A program made the translations under genes and the position numbers. The notes under the pieces were generated by a model. The model did not search any database. It was not told the origin of the DNA and saw only the letters and a list, made by a program, of their open reading frames with translations. Of a stretch of 64,000 nt of DNA, positions 42,711 to 54,165 are shown in pieces; the first letter of the stretch is position 1, and each line of letters begins with the position of its first letter. The DNA lies in NCBI GenBank assembly GCA_034401795.1, contig CM067370.1, positions 103,358,028 to 103,422,027 on the forward strand, in the 5' to 3' direction. The DNA is from Chaetoderma sp. LZ-2023a (taxonomy: Eukaryota; Mollusca; Caudofoveata; Chaetodermatida; Chaetodermatidae).

Positions 42711-43974
42711 GAGCGCTCTGCTACAAAACTATTCTATATGGAACGATAATGTTTGCTAAGAAAACGGTATCCCAACATCCTTTGCGCGACACGCTTATGA
42801 CGTAATACATGCCTCTGTGACGTATGACATTGTTTCGCGCGAAATTACGTCACACGTTGAAAACATGTTTTGCTTTTCGCGAGTCACCTCCAAACATGTT
42901 TCGCGAAATAGCAGAGCGTAGGGCTGCGCGGTTTGGCTTACAGCCATATCGGTTTCGATATGACTTTTCATATCGGTTTTAACCGAATATCGGTTTTATG
43001 GACATGAAACAAAAAATTTAAATGAAAAAAAATAACACGAAAACACAACGTATTTTCACGCCCTGATACATTCGTAACGTTTTACGCCTTTAAAGCTTAA
43101 TATACCTTATAATATCCATCATCGCGGGAGTGAAATTAGTAATTAGACCGCCTAAATATTACGCACAGGTAAATAAACATTGTTTATTTTGTCAAAATTT
43201 ATCATAAATCAGCAAAACATGTTGCGAAAAGACGTAAATCACGTGATTGTAATTAATTATGATGTAATTATCTCCCTTTCTTCTTTCATTTCCAATTCAT
43301 GCCTTGAAGAAAATATTAACTGTAATATTTTGCTAACGCGAATTTCATAAGTTAATATGATATTGTGTATAGAAGATAACGTTTTAAAAAACGGTTTGAG
43401 TAATACTTTTATTTAAAATTATATCCTAATCAGCAAAATGTATTCAGCATTATATTTATTGGCGAGATTTTTATGCATTCGGGCGATTTAGTTTTGGGAC
43501 GACTTTGCATTATGTTACTTAGCCAGTGACGTAAAAAAAATGGATGCCGTTGCTTAGAAATGTTTTCCCAGATACACATTTCAATGACAAATTCCCGCGT
43601 TAGTATTGTGTTTTATATTGCAAATTTATCTGAGACTACCAGAGAAAAGACGAGTGGATATTTATTTAATTAATTCGCTGCTTGATTTCTCTCGGCGTAC
43701 AGCGAGTTACACAATATGCGCAATTGGGGCCCACGTTCAATTATTAGTTGCCCCGAACGTAGCTTAATAGACAGTATGGCCATTATTATTCATTACGCTT
43801 TTCATGCGCGTTAGTATCTTTTACTTTTAACAATCCTGATACGAAAAACTGAAAATATGTTCATATTCGGTTTTTCGATATTTATTTTTTATAATCGGTT
43901 ATGAAACCGTCAGTGCATGATATCGGTTTTAAATATGGTATCGGTATATCGCGCAGCCCTAGCAGAGCGCTCTA
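42711..43974. mobile_element. ~220 bp TIR element split by an hAT MITE
   Basis: AGAGCGCTCTGCTACAAAAC at the left is answered by CGAAATAGCAGAGCG plus CTCT at the right, once the 42919-43961 insert and one copy of its duplication are removed. The interior has GATAATGTTTGCTAAG, CTTATGACGTAATAC and several TTTCGCGA words. Ends and size suggest a MITE of unassigned family. Confidence 0.6.
42919..43961. mobile_element. hAT MITE with perfect 8 bp target duplication
   Basis: TAGGGCTGCGCGGTTTGG opens and ATATCGCGCAGCCCTA closes the 1,043 bp element. GCAGAGCG flanks both sides exactly (42911-42918, 43962-43969). The interior ends repeat ATATCGGTTTT and ACCGAATATCGG. There is no transposase frame. The 8 bp duplication and TAGGG..CCCTA ends identify hAT. 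Part of the interior (43090-43200) resembles DIRS-A 8690-8800. Confidence 0.9.
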
Positions 43975-44124
43975 ACAAAACATATCATTCCGTAGGAGAG
44001 GCAGGTTTCCACCTCTAGCAGAGCGCTCTGGAGTGCTTTCCCTATGGAAAGATCTCCAGGCAGAGCTTTCTCAAAGAGAAAGTCCACGTCTGCACGTGCA
44101 ATGGTCATTTTCTTGAAGTGTAAG

Positions 44125-44240
44125 GGCATAGGACGTATTCATGGCAGTACACTCAACAAAACATATTTCAATGCTGCTCAGTGGCATAGGACAGATTCAT
44201 GGCAGTAAACTCAACAAAGCATATTTCAATGCTGCTCAGT
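44125..44240. repeat. ~63 bp tandem duplication
   Basis: CATAGGACGTATTCATGGCA through ATGCTGCTCAGTG occurs twice in a row with three differences. Confidence 0.88.
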
Positions 44241-44360
44241 GCATGAAGGGTATCACATTCCAAGAGAAAGTAGGAAAAATCTGTTATATACTTTGACAAT
44301 AATTGGCGTGAAAGTTGTTGCTATCAATGACAGCAACAGTATTCAGCCAAATTATTATCA

Positions 44361-45842
44361 AAACAAGAGGCCCATGGGCCTTACCGCTCACCTTAGCCCA
44401 TTAGCATTTGAACAAACATAATACTTTAAATTCAGCAGTAACAAGACATAAAATACAAAACTGAGAATTCAGTATCTCTAGTAGGAAATTAATAATGGAC
44501 ACTGACTACACAATCAAATCGAACATTAAGTTTCAACCAGCCAATAAAAATTCCAATATGGCCACTAAACACAAGATTTTGATTAGTCCATGACCATGTT
44601 TTATCTAGTATCAACTTCTCTTGAGCAATCTTTAATCACCATTTGTTATCGATGAAATTAAATCTAATGACTTTCAGTCTGATCCGTAAAGCAGTTCCTG
44701 AGATGTCATTTTTGAGAACAAGATGGCCAATGGAACAATAAGTGGACCAATCAAAAATTCTGAATGAAAGTTCTGGAGCAAATAATCACAGGATTACTAA
44801 CCCAAACTTTCTTTGAAATCCACCAAGTGGTTCTTGAGGAGATTAACTTAACGCTGTTCTCATTCATTTCCTATAGAATTTATGGACGGTATGAAAATCT
44901 AAGATGGCCACTGAAAATTTGACCAATGGAAATTCTGAATGGTAGTTAAGGAAACTATCACCATAGGGGCATTCTATCCCAATTTAGTTAAAATTTATCA
45001 AGCGACTAAGGAACAGATGACATTTCCCAGTAAATTTTTCATAAAATTTTAAGATTTTCACTCCAAAAATTATCAATTAAAATTCTGAATAACAGTTCTG
45101 GAGTGTACCACAATAGGGACCTTCTAGCCAAATTCAGTTGAAATCCGCTAAGTGGATAATGAGAGTCTATACATTTTGACAACTTCCGGTAAATATTTTA
45201 TAAAATCAACCAAACCATTTACCAATCAAAATTCTGAATAGAATTTATAGAGTGAACCACAATAGGGTCACATTCTAGCCAAATTTGGTTGAAATCCAGC
45301 AAGCGGCTGAGGAGATGGATTTTGACCATTTCCGGTAAATCTTTGATAAAATCTACAATTTTCACCCAAAATTCCTAAGAGACGTTCTGAAGCCTAGCAT
45401 GATATAATCCTTACAGCTAAATTTGGTTGTAATCCTGCAAGCGGTTAAGGAGATGTGTTTCAACAATTTCCAGTAAATTTATCATAAAGTCTAGGAATAT
45501 ATTTCACCCCAAATTGACCAATCAAAATTCTGAATAGATTTCCTGGAGTCTGTCACGATGTGGTCCCTCTAGCCAAATTTTGTTAAAATCCATCAAGGGG
45601 CTAAGAAGAGAGCTGCTTTGACAATTATTGGTCAATTTTGCATAAAATCTAAGATTTTAACCTACAAAATTGACCAATCAGATTTCTGAATAGAAGTTCT
45701 GGAGCCTACCGTCATAGCATCACATCCAGCCAAATTTGCTTGAAAATGGGCAAAGCATAAAGGAGATGTGATTTGACAGAAAGACGCCGGCCGACCGCTA
45801 TGACATCACTCACTTGGCCCGAAGGGCTAGGTGAGCTAATAA
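44361..45842 (+). repeat. AAGAGGCCC..GGTGAGCTAA element with R-type core units
   Basis: Opens ACAAGAGGCCCATGGGCCTT with GCTCACC nearby and closes GCCCGAAGGGCTAGGTGAGC-TAATAA. The core is about seven ~150-160 bp units: AAAATTCTGAATAGAAGTTC, GGAGTGTACCACAATAGGGA, CAAATTTGGTTGAAATCC, then a TTTCCGGTAAATTTT phrase. It has no coding potential. The end signature, a short hairpin then CTAA, is reminiscent of Helitron/Helentron-related non-autonomous elements, but that is inference. Confidence 0.7.
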
Positions 45843-46084
45843 TTAGTAAGCAATTATGAGTAGAACGTGATACATATTTGATACCAATTTGAATGAAAAA
45901 TGTTGATGTAGCTTCTTTCAGTCTATATATTCTGAAATAATCATCTTAATTTTGAGTCGATACTTGCTGCAAAAGTACCCTGCTTGGCTGCTGACCATGA
46001 TATTGCGCTCGACCATGGCCGTTCATGGTTTGACCACTATGTTTTTCTCAGTTGACAATGATGTGGAATGACCATGTTAACATG

Positions 46085-46620
46085 GTCATATTAAAAAATT
46101 ATTCATGGTCAGACTGACCATGGCATAACATGTTTGACCATGGTCACTACAAAATTTAATGTTATTACGATTGACAATGATATCATGGTCACTGTCCAAA
46201 CTGACCATGGTATAACATGTTTGACCATGGTCACTACAAATTTTTATGTTATTACTATTAACAATGATATTATGGTCAGTTTCAAAACTGACCATGAGTC
46301 AGTTTCCAAACTGACCATGATATAACATGTTTGACCATGGTCACTAAGTTTTAATGTTATTATTATCAATAATGATATCATGGTCAGTGTCCAAGCTGAC
46401 CATGATATAACATATTTGACTATGGTCAATATAAAGTTTAATATTATTACTACCATCAATGATATCAGTGTCAATTCATGGTCATGTTTTGACTGACCAC
46501 AATATAACATATTTGACCATGGTCACCACAAAGTTTAGTGTGATTACTATTGACAATATTATGGTCAATTCATGGTCGGTTATGTCACTTTTTAAGATCC
46601 AAACTGACCAGGATATAAAC
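46085..46620. repeat. Minisatellite of ~95 bp units built on GACCATGGTC
   Basis: About five units share TATAACATGTTTGACCATGG, TCACTACAAA and AATGATATCATGGTCAGTGTC. Each contains the perfect palindrome GACCATGGTC and an ATATCAT element. The mirrored reading frames on both strands are a consequence of the symmetry. Confidence 0.85.
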
Positions 46621-47099
46621 CCCACCCCCTAAAAATCAATTTCTTATGCAAGAAAACAACTTGAATCAAGAATTATAATAGTCTATATTAGTTTGAGAAA
46701 ATTTTTAGTATAATTTTCTAGCGGTTAGAATATTTCTCTTAGAGGCATGCAGATAAGGTTTGTTGTAAGAAAATTTATTTGAAAGCAGAAAAAAATTCTT
46801 AAATTAAACTAACTTCAAGAATAAATGGTCCAAGGGCCATAGTGCTCACCTAGCTGGTAAGGAACTGTAAACATGTTTAGATTAATTAATGCACAACAAG
46901 CATCATTGGTCCATCAGGCAACCATAACCGTTACCATAGACACATGGCAATGGTCCTTATCATTATTGACCAATGCGGTAATCATCCTTACCACTAATAC
47001 AACAAGAGCTACACAAATGGTGCATAATACCATGACATGATGACAGTCAATGAATGAGAGCTATCAGAAGTAGACAAGTCATCCTATGAAGTTTCAACG

Positions 47100-47640
47100 T
47101 GATCCACTAAATAGGCATGGAGTTATTGCCTGGAAATCAATTTTCAAGATGGCCACCGGTGGCTGGCAGCCAAATTGGATTTCAGATCATCTACAATTTC
47201 AATAAGTTTTTTCCTCAGACCTAATCCTGTCATTCCATGAAGTTTCGAAGTGATCCGCTAAACAGAAATGGAGAAATCAGTTTTCAACATGGCCATCAGT
47301 AGTGGCTGGGGGCCATCTTGGGTTTAGGATCATTGTCGACTTCAATAGTTTCTTTCTCTAGAGCAAGTCGATAAACGGTAATGGAGTTATCATCCGGAAA
47401 CAAAATGGAGTTCAAGATGGACACCATTGGCTGGCAGCCTTCTTTGATTTTGGATTATCGTCGATTTCGATGAGTTTCTTCTCCAGACCTAGTTCAACCA
47501 CAAAATACTGGTGGCTGGCGACCATCTTGGATTTCGGATCATTGTCAATTTCGAAAGATTTCTTCTATAGACCTAGTCCAACAACCTTATGAAGTTTCAA
47601 AGTCATCCGATAAACGGTAACATGCGGAAACCCCTCTACC
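47100..47640 (+). repeat. ~130-150 bp tandem units (GGCTGGCNGCCATCTTGGATTT)
   Basis: GGTGGCTGGCAGCCAAATTG, GGCTGGGGGCCATCTTGGGT and TGGCTGGCGACCATCTTGGA recur with CCTCAGACCTAATCCTGTCA variants; about four units. Confidence 0.6.
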
Positions 47641-47800
47641 ACCTGTCCGGATGGCACCATCACATAATATCCCGCCAAAATATTGTTGACCGTGACACTA
47701 TTGACCAATGGGAAAAGTACCATCGACCAATAAGGCAGCCATTCCTGACAATATTGACCCAGCAGATGACATTTACCAACTGGACGATGGTCACAGTAAA

Positions 47801-50277
47801 ACAAGAGGCCCAAGGGGCCTGTGTCACTCACCTGGAGCACCATCAATTTTTGTCAAAATTGTTGGTGGGTGGTTTAGCAGTCTCTTAAATGAGTTTGTGG
47901 ACATTTTTGCAAGTGCAATATGGCCACCAAACATACTACATTTTGATTGCCCCACGGCGCCCATGTTTTTTTTATGGATCAACCTCCCTTGAACAAATTT
48001 TAATGGCCCAAATTTCGGCCTGATCCCTTCTGCGGTTCTGGAGGAGTCATTTTTGTGAAAATCAGGTTATCAAAGATGGTCGCCGAACCATTTGGTCAAT
48101 CAAGTCCTCTTGAACAAACTTGGCTTACCTCTTGGCCTATATGAAGATTCCCCAAGTGGTTTCGGAGAAGATTTTTAAAGACATTTCCTGAAATTGGCCG
48201 AAATCCAAAATGGCCACTGGGCAAATTGGCCGATCGGGTTCATTTGAACAAACTTGGATCCTTATTCCCAAAGGATGCTTCCTGCCAAATATAATTGAAA
48301 TCGGCCTGGCAGTTCTCGAGAAGATATTTAAATTTCCCATTGCTTTAGCATGGGAGCTTTTGATGAGAAAATTATGCAAGATGACTGCCAAACCGTTTAT
48401 CCGACAGTTTCGAAAATTACAAATTTGAGGTCAGAATACCCAAAAACATATATAGAGCCAATTTTGGCCTCAAAATCCATCAAATAAAAAAAATCCAATA
48501 TGTTCGCCAAACACGCTACATTTTGATTGGCCCATGGCGGCCATGTTTTTTGATGGAGCAACAGCCCTTGAACAAACTTTAATGGCCCTTAGTCCCTAAT
48601 GATATCTCCCAGATTTTGGCCTGACCCATTCAGCGGTTCTGGAGAAGTCATTTTCGAGAAAACTAGGTCATCCAAGATGGCTACCGAACCATTCGGTCAA
48701 CCGAGCCGTCTTGAACAAACTTGGCTTACCTCTTTGCCTAGATGAGGTTTCATAAGTTTTGAATCGATTCCCCAAGCCGTTTCGGAGAACGAGATTTTTA
48801 AAGACATTTCTAAAAATCGGCCAAAATCCAAGATGGCCACCGGTAAAATTGGCCGATCGGCTTCGTTTGATCAACATGAAATCTCTATGCCATAAGGATG
48901 CTTCCTGCCACATATAATTAAAATCGGCCCAGTAGTTCTCGAGAAGACATTTTAAATTTCCCATTGCTTTAGTATGGGAGCTTTTGGCGGGAAAATGATC
49001 CAAGATGGCTGCCAAACCGTTTATCCGACAGTCTCAAAAATTGCAAATTTGAGATCAGAATACCCAAAAACCTATATAAAACGAATTTCGACCTCAAAAT
49101 CCATCAAATAAAAAAATCCAATATAGCTGCCAAACACACTATATTTTGATTGGTCCACCACGGCCATGTTTTTTGGCGAATCAACTTCTCTTGAACAAAC
49201 ATTAATCGCGCTTAGTTGCTAATTATATATCACAAATTTTGGCCTGATCGCTTCAGTGGTTCTGGGGAAGTTGTTTTTGTGAAAACTAGGTCATCGAAGA
49301 TGGCCGCTGAACCATTTGGTAAATCAAGTTCCCTTGAGCAAACTTGATTCAGCGCTTAGCCTAGATCAAATTTCCTGAGTTTTGAATCGATACCTCAAAT
49401 GGTTTGGGAGGAAAAGATTTTTAGACATTTCTAAAAATTGGCCGAAATCCAAAATGGTCGCCGGCCAAATTGGCCAATCGGGTTCGTTTGAACAAAGTTG
49501 AATCTCTATGACTTAAGGATGCTTCACGCCAAATATAATTGAAATCGGCCCAGAAGTTCTCGAGAAGATATTTTAAATTTCCCATTGCTTTAGTATGGGA
49601 GCTTTTGGCGGGAAAATGATCCAAGATGGCCGCCAAACCGTTTATCCGATAGTTTCGAAAATTGCAAACTTGAGATCAGAATACCCAAAAACCTATATAA
49701 AACCAATTTCGGCCTCAAAATCCATCAAATAAAAAAATCCAATATGGCCGCCAAACATGCTATATTTTGATTGGCGCACGGCGGCCATGTTTTTTGACGG
49801 ATCAACTTCTCTTGAACAAACTTTACTGGCCCTTAGTTCCTAATCATATCTGCCAAATTTCAGCCTGCTCCCTTCAGCGGTTCTGGAGAAGTTATTTTCG
49901 CTAAAACTAGGTCAACCAAGATGGCCGCCAAACTATTTGACCAATTAAGTTCCCTTGAACAGATTTGGCTGAGCTCTTGCCCTAGATCATATTTCCTGAG
50001 GTTTCCTTCAACCCCTCAAGCTTTTTCGGAGACGAAGTCTTGAAGACGTTTCTAAAAATCGGACAAAATCCAAGATGCCCGCCGGCCTAATTGGCCGATC
50101 GGCTTCATTTGAACAAACTTGGATCCCTATGCCCTAAGGATGCTTCCTGCCAAATATATTTGCAATTGGCCTAGCGGTTCTTGAGAAGAAGTCGGTTAAA
50201 GGAAAAGTTTCCGGACGGGTGGACGACGGACACACGATGGCCGGTCACCACGACTTTCAGGCCAGGTGAGCTAAAAA
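47801..50277 (+). mobile_element. AAGAGGCCC..GGTGAGCTAA element with ~630 bp core units
   Basis: Inserted into an ATTGACCAATGGG tandem array: the left flank gatggtcacagtaaa and right flank ttggatgagaaaatgc rejoin to the neighbouring intact phrase at ~50405-50440. Opens ACAAGAGGCCCAAGGGGCCT, closes TTTCAGGCCAGGTGAGCTAA. The core is three to four units of ~620-650 bp with AAATTTCCCATTGCTTTAGT, CCAAGATGGCCGCCAAACCG and GGATGCTTCCTGCCAAATAT. The last unit carries a GACGGGTGGACGACGGACAC tail. Confidence 0.75.
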
Positions 50278-50279
50278 TT

Positions 50280-50830
50280 GGATGAGAAAATGCAAGAATA
50301 TTGGTGTCATTGACATTATTGACAAATGGGAAACGTGCTATTGGTCAGCGTGGCGGTTATCCCTGCCATTATTGACCCCGCAGATGACATTTACCCATGG
50401 TGGGATGGTCACATTAAAGAAAATGGATGAGGAAATGCAAGAAAATGAGTGTCATTGACATTATTGACCAAACCAATGGGAAAGGTACCATTGGTCAATG
50501 GGGCAGCCATCCCTGACATTATTGACCCAGCAGATGACATTTACCAACGGGACGATGGTCACAGTAAAAAATGTGGATGAAGAAATGCAGGAATATTGGT
50601 GTCATTGGCATTATTTACCAATGGAAACGGTACCATTGATCAATGAGGCAGCCATCACAGACACCATTGATCAATAGTTCAATTGTCACAACACTGACAT
50701 TTACCAAATGGGCAATGGTGAGCAACACAGTAACGAATTTGGATAGGTAAATGCGAGAACATTGACATGATTGACCAACAGGAGTACCATTAATCAATGG
50801 GGCAGCCATTCCTGACACTATTGCCATTTG
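50280..50830 (+). repeat. ~140 bp tandem array (ATTGACCAATGGG)
   Basis: About four units share GTGTCATTGACATTATTGAC, CAATGGGGCAGCCATCCCTG and GCAGATGACATTTACC. A further unit lies at 47660-47800, before the inserted element. Confidence 0.8.
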
Positions 50831-50834
50831 ATTG

Positions 50835-51866
50835 AAGTGTACTAACCGAACATTTCTGACAAATCTGTTTTAGTCCACTACCAATTTACGAAATATGACA
50901 CAGATTATTTTCCCCATAAGGTTCAATACTTAAAATGCTTTAAAGAGCCTGAGTTATGGCCCTTATTTCAAGTCGTGGCTACTTCATATTCATAGGGCGA
51001 ATAGATATGACCTGCCACATTTTTTTTAATCCATCAACAATTGACAAAACAAATGAATTTTAACCAAAGGGTTCAATAGTTTCAATGAACCAGAGTTATG
51101 TCTCTTGTTTAAAGGCGTGGCCTCTTTATATTAATAATCCAAATAGATGTTTGACTGAAGAAACACATCTGCTAAATTTGTTTTTAATCCATCAACAACT
51201 GACAAAACAAATGGATGTTCACCATAGGTTTCAATAGTTTAAGACTTAATGCACCAGTTAATGAATATATCTGCTAAATTTGATTTTAATCTATCAACAA
51301 TTGGCGAAAACCTGTATTTTCCCCACAATTGCGCAATACTTTAAAACACCTCAATGAACCTGAGTTATGGCCCTTGTACAAGGGCGTGGTCACTTCATAT
51401 TCATAGCTCCAATAAATGTTATCTAAAGGAACATATCTACTAAATTTAGTTGTAATCCATCAATAAATGACGAAAAGTGCAACAAACATATTTTCCCCAC
51501 AGGCTTCAATATTTTGAAAATATAGCAAGGGATATAACTCTGCTAATTGTTGCCGTGGCCACTCTATATTCCTAGCCCAAATAGATATTTCCTAAAGGAA
51601 CATTTTCTGCCGAATTGGGATTTAATCCATCAATAAATGACGAAACATACCACAAATGTATTTTCACCAGTCTTCAATACTTAAAACACATTAATGAACC
51701 AGATTTATGGCCCTTGTTTAAGGGTGTGGCCACTTCATCCAAATAGATATTGCCTAAAGGAACATGTCCGCCAAATTTGATTTAAATCAATTGATAAATG
51801 ACAGAACGCGCCACAAACGTATTTTCCCCTAAGGCTTCAATACTTTGAAAATATAGCAAAGGCCAT
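50835..51866 (+). repeat. ~160 bp tandem array (AAATAGATAT / TTTAATCCATCAA)
   Basis: Six or so units contain TATTTTCCCCACAGG, GAACCTGAGTTATGGCCCTT, AAGGGCGTGGCCACTTCATA, CAAATAGATATTTCCTAAAG and AATTTGATTTTAATCCATCA. The array resumes after DIRS-B at 54166. Confidence 0.8.
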
Positions 51867-52178
51867 AACGACCCCCAGACTTCCCTCCTTTAGGTGGAGG
51901 TAGTCTGGTGTTATGCCCCCGCCACCACACACCACCACCTCCCCCCCCCCCCATGGATACTTACCTCCACTAATACTATTTGCTATATAGATCCGGGTAT
52001 CTATTACATCCGGAAAAAACTTCAGCTGACTCTGCCGTCCTCATGTATCTTCATCCTCTTCTAAATTCTCTTGATTTGAGATTCCAGCCTCATATCAATT
52101 ACCGCTCAATCCGCAAAATCCACGTTTCATACAAACCCGGTATAGTAGGGTGATGTAATCAATGCATTGCGCACAATC
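51867..52178 (-). repeat. DIRS-B 3' inverted terminal repeat with terminal hairpin
   Basis: The outer end reads AACGACCCCCAGACTTCC and folds with GGTAGTCTGG at 51899-51908. The inner ~200 bp pair with the 5' repeat. The ~110 bp outer portion is repeated inverted in the internal complementary region. A C-rich run lies at 51941-51953. Confidence 0.84.
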
Positions 52179-52246
52179 TTTATATTTTATTTTTACAGCA
52201 AAAAAACAAAAATACTTCGAGACGCGATTTGAAATGAGGGGTGGTT

Positions 52247-52397
52247 GAGGTGGGCCATAGTATTAGAGGTAAGTATCCACGGGGTTGGGGGTGGGTATAA
52301 CACCAGACTACCTCTACCTAAAGGAGGGAAGTCTGGGGGTCGTTATGCCTACCCCTAAGATACATTACCTCCTCTAATACTATTTGCTATAACCCCA
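52247..52397 (-). repeat. DIRS-B internal complementary region
   Basis: The left half (to 52344) is the reverse complement of the 3' outer end beginning at 51867, including the hairpin CCAGACT..AGTCTGG. The right half (52342-52397) is the reverse complement of the 5' outer end at 54117-54165. They meet at GTT, as in DIRS-A. The stretch folds into a long palindrome bounded by TAGTATTAGAGG and CCTCTAATACTA. Confidence 0.87.
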
Positions 52398-52587
52398 GAA
52401 TTCATCATGATCATATATTAACCTGAATCTTGAAGGTTATAATATCACTAACTTTCTCCTCTAATACGGAGAGTAGGCAAATCGCGAGAGGCTGCAGGTC
52501 AGCAAAATAAGAAAAGGTGCATAATTCACACACAATGCGATTGTTAGTACCACACGTGATTAAAGATGATGATAAAATTCTCACCCA

Positions 52588-52810
52588 TTAAGAACGAGAC
52601 CACATTGAGGGATGAGACGTTGAAGAGGCACACAGCAAGCGCGGAATGGCTCGTGAAGACAGATTAATGATATTGCAAAAGAAGGCCGAAGATTGGCTCT
52701 GATATTTAAGATAATAATTTATAAAGGTGGATTCCTGTCTCCAGCTGGTGACTTGCACAATATCCAAGATGGACAAGCCTGCTAAGTGGTAGTAGAAAGA
52801 CCTCGGACAT
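52588..52810 (-). pseudogene. DIRS-B tyrosine recombinase C-terminus fragment
   Basis: The minus strand reads YDVRGLSTTT in one frame, then LAGLSILDIVQVTSW and RQESTFINYYLK in the next. Together these match the arginine box, the helix before TSW, and the FI-YYLK segment with the catalytic tyrosine of DIRS recombinases. A single-base slip separates the two frames near 52785. Upstream of ~52810 the sequence switches abruptly to the CCAAGATGGCC repeat, so the N-terminus is gone. Confidence 0.78.
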
Positions 52811-53765
52811 CATATCTGACAAATTTCGGCCCGATCCCTTCAGCGCTTCTGAAGAATAAGTCATTTTCACTACAACTAGGTCAACCAAGATGGCCACCGA
52901 ACCATTTGACCAATCAAGTTCCCTTACCATAAATCATATTTCGTGAGGTTTGCATCAATCCCCCAAGTCGTTTCAGAGAAGATTTTTAAAGACGTTTCCT
53001 AAATCGGCCTAAATCCAAGATGGCCGCCGGACTAATTGGCCGATCGGGTTCATTTGAAGAAACTTAGATCTCTTTGCCCTATGAATGCTTCCTCCGAAAT
53101 ATAATTGAAATCGGCCCAGTGGTTCTTGAGAAGAAGCCATTTAAAAGAATTCCCCATTGCTTTACTATGGGCCCATTGCTTTACCATGGGGGACTATGGC
53201 AGGAAAACAAAGCAAGATGGCAGCCAAAGCGTTTATCCGACAGTCTCGAAAGTGGCATATTTGAACTTGCCACACTGATAAGCATATATACAGCAATTTT
53301 CGCCATCAAAATACATCAAATACAAAAAAGCCAATATGACCTAGAAACGCTGAATTTTGATTGGTTGATGGCGGCCATGTTTTTTAACAAACAAACTTCC
53401 CTTGAACAAACTTGAATGGACCTTAGTCCCTAAGCATATTTACCAAATTTCAGACCTATCCCTTCAGCGGTTCGGGAGGTCATTGTCGCGAAAACTAGGT
53501 CATCCAAGATGGCCGTCAGGCAAATAGGCCAATCAGGTTGCCTGGAACAAACTTGGGTCTACCGTTGCAATAGATGATGTGTTATGAGTTTTGAATCAAT
53601 TCCTCCAGCGTTTTCGGAGAAGATCTTTTAGTGTTTCTAAAAATCGGCTATTTTGGCCGGTGGCCATCTTGGATTTTGGCCGATCGGCTTCATTTGAACA
53701 AACTTGAATCTCAATGCCCTAGGGATGCTTCCTGCGAAATATAATTGAAATCGGCCCAGGTGAGC
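52811..53765 (+). repeat. Truncated CCAAGATGGCC-type repeat inside DIRS-B
   Basis: Carries the phrases seen in the 47801-50277 element (GGCCCGATCCCTTCAGCG, TTGGCCGATCGG, ATGCTTCCT, GAAATCGGCCCAG) and ends AGGTGAGCTAAAAA at ~53774. It occupies the place where the coding region of DIRS-B should be. It arrived either by insertion with flanking loss or by template switching. Confidence 0.7.
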
Positions 53766-53940
53766 TAAAAATCATAACCCCCATATCTTTGCACGTTTCT
53801 CCTTGGAACCGCGCATGTTTCTGTTGTAAAATCCAATATATTTGAGGTAATCTGCTGTATCTCTGATGATATTTTGTAGATTTTAATCTTGCAAAATTTT
53901 TTGATTACCATAGATACTCGCGGAAAAATAAATATGAAGT

Positions 53941-54165
53941 TTGTGCGCAATGCATTGATTACGTCACCGGGCTTGTATGAAACGCATATTTTGTGGATTG
54001 AGCGGTAATTGATGAGGCTGGATGCTCAAATCAAGAGAATTTAGAAGAGGATGACGATACATGAGGATGGCAGTCAGCTGAAGTTTTTTCCGGATGTAAT
54101 AGATACCCGGATCTATATAGCAAATAGTATTAGAGGAGGTAACGTATCTTAGAGGTAGGTATAAC
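53941..54165 (-). repeat. DIRS-B 5' inverted terminal repeat
   Basis: Reverse complement of 51975-52178 with only scattered differences, for example the CCGGATGTAATAGATACC segment. Its outer ~45 bp (AGAGGAGGTAACG..GGTATAAC) are specific to this end and reappear inverted at 52342-52397. Confidence 0.85.

Larger units (their letters stand above)
51867..54165 (-). mobile_element. Second DIRS-like element (DIRS-B), truncated, with empty site
   Basis: A 2.3 kb minus-strand element with the same plan as DIRS-A but different sequence: inverted repeats (51867-52178 and 53941-54165), an internal complementary region with central GTT (52342-52344), and a recombinase C-terminus. Both outer ends carry AAC (51867-51869, 54163-54165). 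Removing it rejoins ggccataac with tctgctattt, matching the neighbouring uninterrupted tandem copy near 51535 (gatataactctgctaatt). RT and RNase H are missing; 52800-53765 is instead a copy of the CCAAGATGGCC repeat. Confidence 0.87.

Noticed and set aside
47565..47992. Overlapping frames of 93-99 codons on both strands
   Set aside because: They follow the ATTGACCAATGGG tandem units and the start of an inserted element. No coding signature.
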